Assembly: GCA_946699065.1 (NCBI GenBank)
Contig: CAMPDV010000045.1
Coordinates: 310,001 to 374,000 of the forward strand
Length of the DNA: 64,000 nucleotides
Source of the DNA: Loxodes magnus
Lineage: Eukaryota > Ciliophora > Karyorelictea > Loxodida > Loxodidae
Direction of reading: 5' to 3'
Below the pieces are notes generated by a model. It did no database searches and was not told where the DNA came from. It worked only from the letters and a program-made list of their open reading frames with translations. Made by a program: the position numbers and the translations under genes. The stretch's first letter is position 1, and each line of letters opens with the position of its first letter. Positions 62,737 through 64,000 of the stretch are shown one piece after another.

Positions 62737-63479
62737 TTAACTTAAATTAATTATAATGTTAAAGGATTTAAGCAGTTTAAGGTGAAAGTTTATTTTATAA
62801 TAACTTAAATTATTTTCATTTCTTTTGTTTTTAATGCTTAGCTTTCTAAAAATAAACTTATACTATAAAGTTATTACCTTAAGATAGAAAAAGCTCATAA
62901 ATAAAAAAGTTTATTATATAAATATAAATCAGATTAGAGCTAATAAGCTAAGTAGTTTAGTAAAGCATTATATGCACCAATTATTACTAAGCTTTTATAT
63001 AATTATCTGATTTAACTTATTCATTTATTTCCTAGCTCTTTTTTATTCTATTTATAGAAAGAATTAACAATTGAGACGCTAACACTGCTCTTTAGGAGAA
63101 AGCGAGTATCTTAAGCTGGTAGAAATGTAAAGTTAAAGAAAATAGAATAGATTTATTAATTAAACTAAAGTGGTATAATTGATGATGTATGCATTGTTAA
63201 GAAATTGATTTAATTTAAAAGAAAGCTAAAATAAAAATCCTTTTGATAAAGTATAGAGTGAATGCTTGAATGCTAGCTTATCATATTATTTTCTTATTTT
63301 ACGCTTATTTTAAAAAAGAAGATTTATCGTTTCTTTTAAATTATACAGTTAACACTACTTTCTATTGATTGCTTGTATAAGCTATAATCATGGAAAATTT
63401 AGAGTGTTAGACATAAATATAGGGTGTTAATTATAAACAAATAAATAATTGTTTATTCATATGCTATAATAAGAAAGAG
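62737..63479. other. Divergent spacer, nothing recognised
   Basis: Lies between the minus-strand RING gene and the plus-strand gene at 63480, so it should hold both promoters. No named element can be supported. Confidence 0.4.
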
Positions 63480-64000
63480 ATGAATGAACTGCTAAGAGGA
63501 ACCCTGAAAAATTCAAAGAAATGTATAGCATTTACTCTACAGGAAATATGGAAAATCTTTGAAAATGTTTTGCAAAGTAATAGAGCCAATAAATAATAAA
63601 TGGTTAAGTTCATAGAATAGTCCTTATTGAGGCATCAGATGACTTAAGAAGATATGTTTTCTTTTGTGGAACAAAACTAAAATTATATGGAAATATAGTA
63701 AAGCTATAATGCTTTATTATCGTAAGTCGATATTAATTTATGATAAATTGATTGCGATCTAACAGAAGAAGAATTGAAAAAGTTATGCATATTTGCTATT
63801 GAATTATTAGACAAAGCGTCTAATGAATTGAAATAGGTAAAAGTTAGATGGTTTTAAAATAGTATTAGCAAAATTAGGTTGATAACTTTACTAAAATTTC
63901 CAAAAAATGAGTAAGATTTTAAGAGAGCAATTAATTATTTCTTTAAAAAGGATCCTAAGAAATATAAGTGATTTTCTATTAAATTGTAGGAAACTTTACA
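63480..64000 (+). CDS. Unrecognised protein, 3' end outside the window
   Basis: The frame opens at ATG 63480 (MNELLRGTLKNSKKCIAF) and runs to the window edge, 173 codons. The sequence is helical and charged, with DLTEEELKKLCIFAIELLDK and FKRAINYFFKKDPKKYKWFS. At least two in-frame TGA read as Trp, and many Gln are TAA/TAG. No family, signal peptide or membrane helix was recognised. It is the only clear gene on the plus strand outside the repeat region. Confidence 0.55.

Noticed and set aside
1..64000. Tetrahymena/Paramecium code with UGA as the only stop
   Set aside because: UGA interrupts the kinase, channel, kelch and RING frames many times, at positions where homologues have Trp.
1..64000. 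CRISPR arrays, prokaryotic operons or riboswitches
   Set aside because: No regular repeat-spacer structure exists, and tRNAs, introns and codon usage are those of a ciliate.

Overview
The window looks like nuclear DNA of a ciliate. It is very AT-rich, has long AT-only spacers, eukaryotic tRNA genes with Pol III T-run terminators, and protein genes that stay open only if TAA and TAG are read as glutamine. TGA also lies inside several genes, exactly where family alignments put tryptophan: the kinase DVW motif, the AGC C-lobe W, the kelch GGW and many others. UAR=Gln with UGA=Trp/stop fits a karyorelict (Loxodes-like) code or a Condylostoma-like code. It excludes the ordinary Tetrahymena/Paramecium code. 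With a standard code every real gene here appears as short fragments, so all protein calls below come from reading the strands by hand with the ciliate code.

Layout. 1-5000: no gene seen. 5-12.7 kb and 19.9-28.8 kb: two copies of a segmental duplication, each with a large AGC-type protein kinase gene (minus strand) that has a C2HC finger of the plant IRE/fungal Rim15 type. Copy B also carries a 903-bp insertion flanked by a 14-bp target-site duplication. 12.6-19.5 kb, between the copies: a graveyard of small repeats (119-nt inverted-repeat-bounded units, tRNA-like A-box heads, a 20-bp periodic array) and relics of a gag-like, coiled-coil plus CCHC zinc-knuckle element in both orientations. 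29.9-30.6 kb: a small acidic tail-anchored protein with a 16-nt intron. 30.8-38.4 kb: mostly nothing recognisable. 38.4-41.5 kb: a CSC1/OSCA/TMEM63-type channel with a long Gln-rich tail. 45-58 kb: tRNA-Glu(UUC), two identical tRNA-Asn(GUU), a B-box/coiled-coil/kelch protein with an N-myristoylation-type start, a membrane-anchored helicase-C-like protein, and propionyl-CoA carboxylase alpha. 59.4-62.7 kb: a 1,102-residue protein with an N-terminal coiled coil and about nine consecutive RING-type zinc modules. 63.5 kb to the end: the 5' part of an unrecognised gene.

All complete protein genes and all tRNAs lie on the minus strand. They do not form an operon: spacers are hundreds to thousands of bases. 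A shared theme is signalling and ubiquitin-type regulation (kinases, a TRIM-like protein, a tandem-RING protein), plus one metabolic enzyme and one mechanosensitive-channel homologue. The most unusual items are the ambiguous UGA, the tandem-RING protein, and the clean insertion of a zinc-knuckle element into one duplicate.
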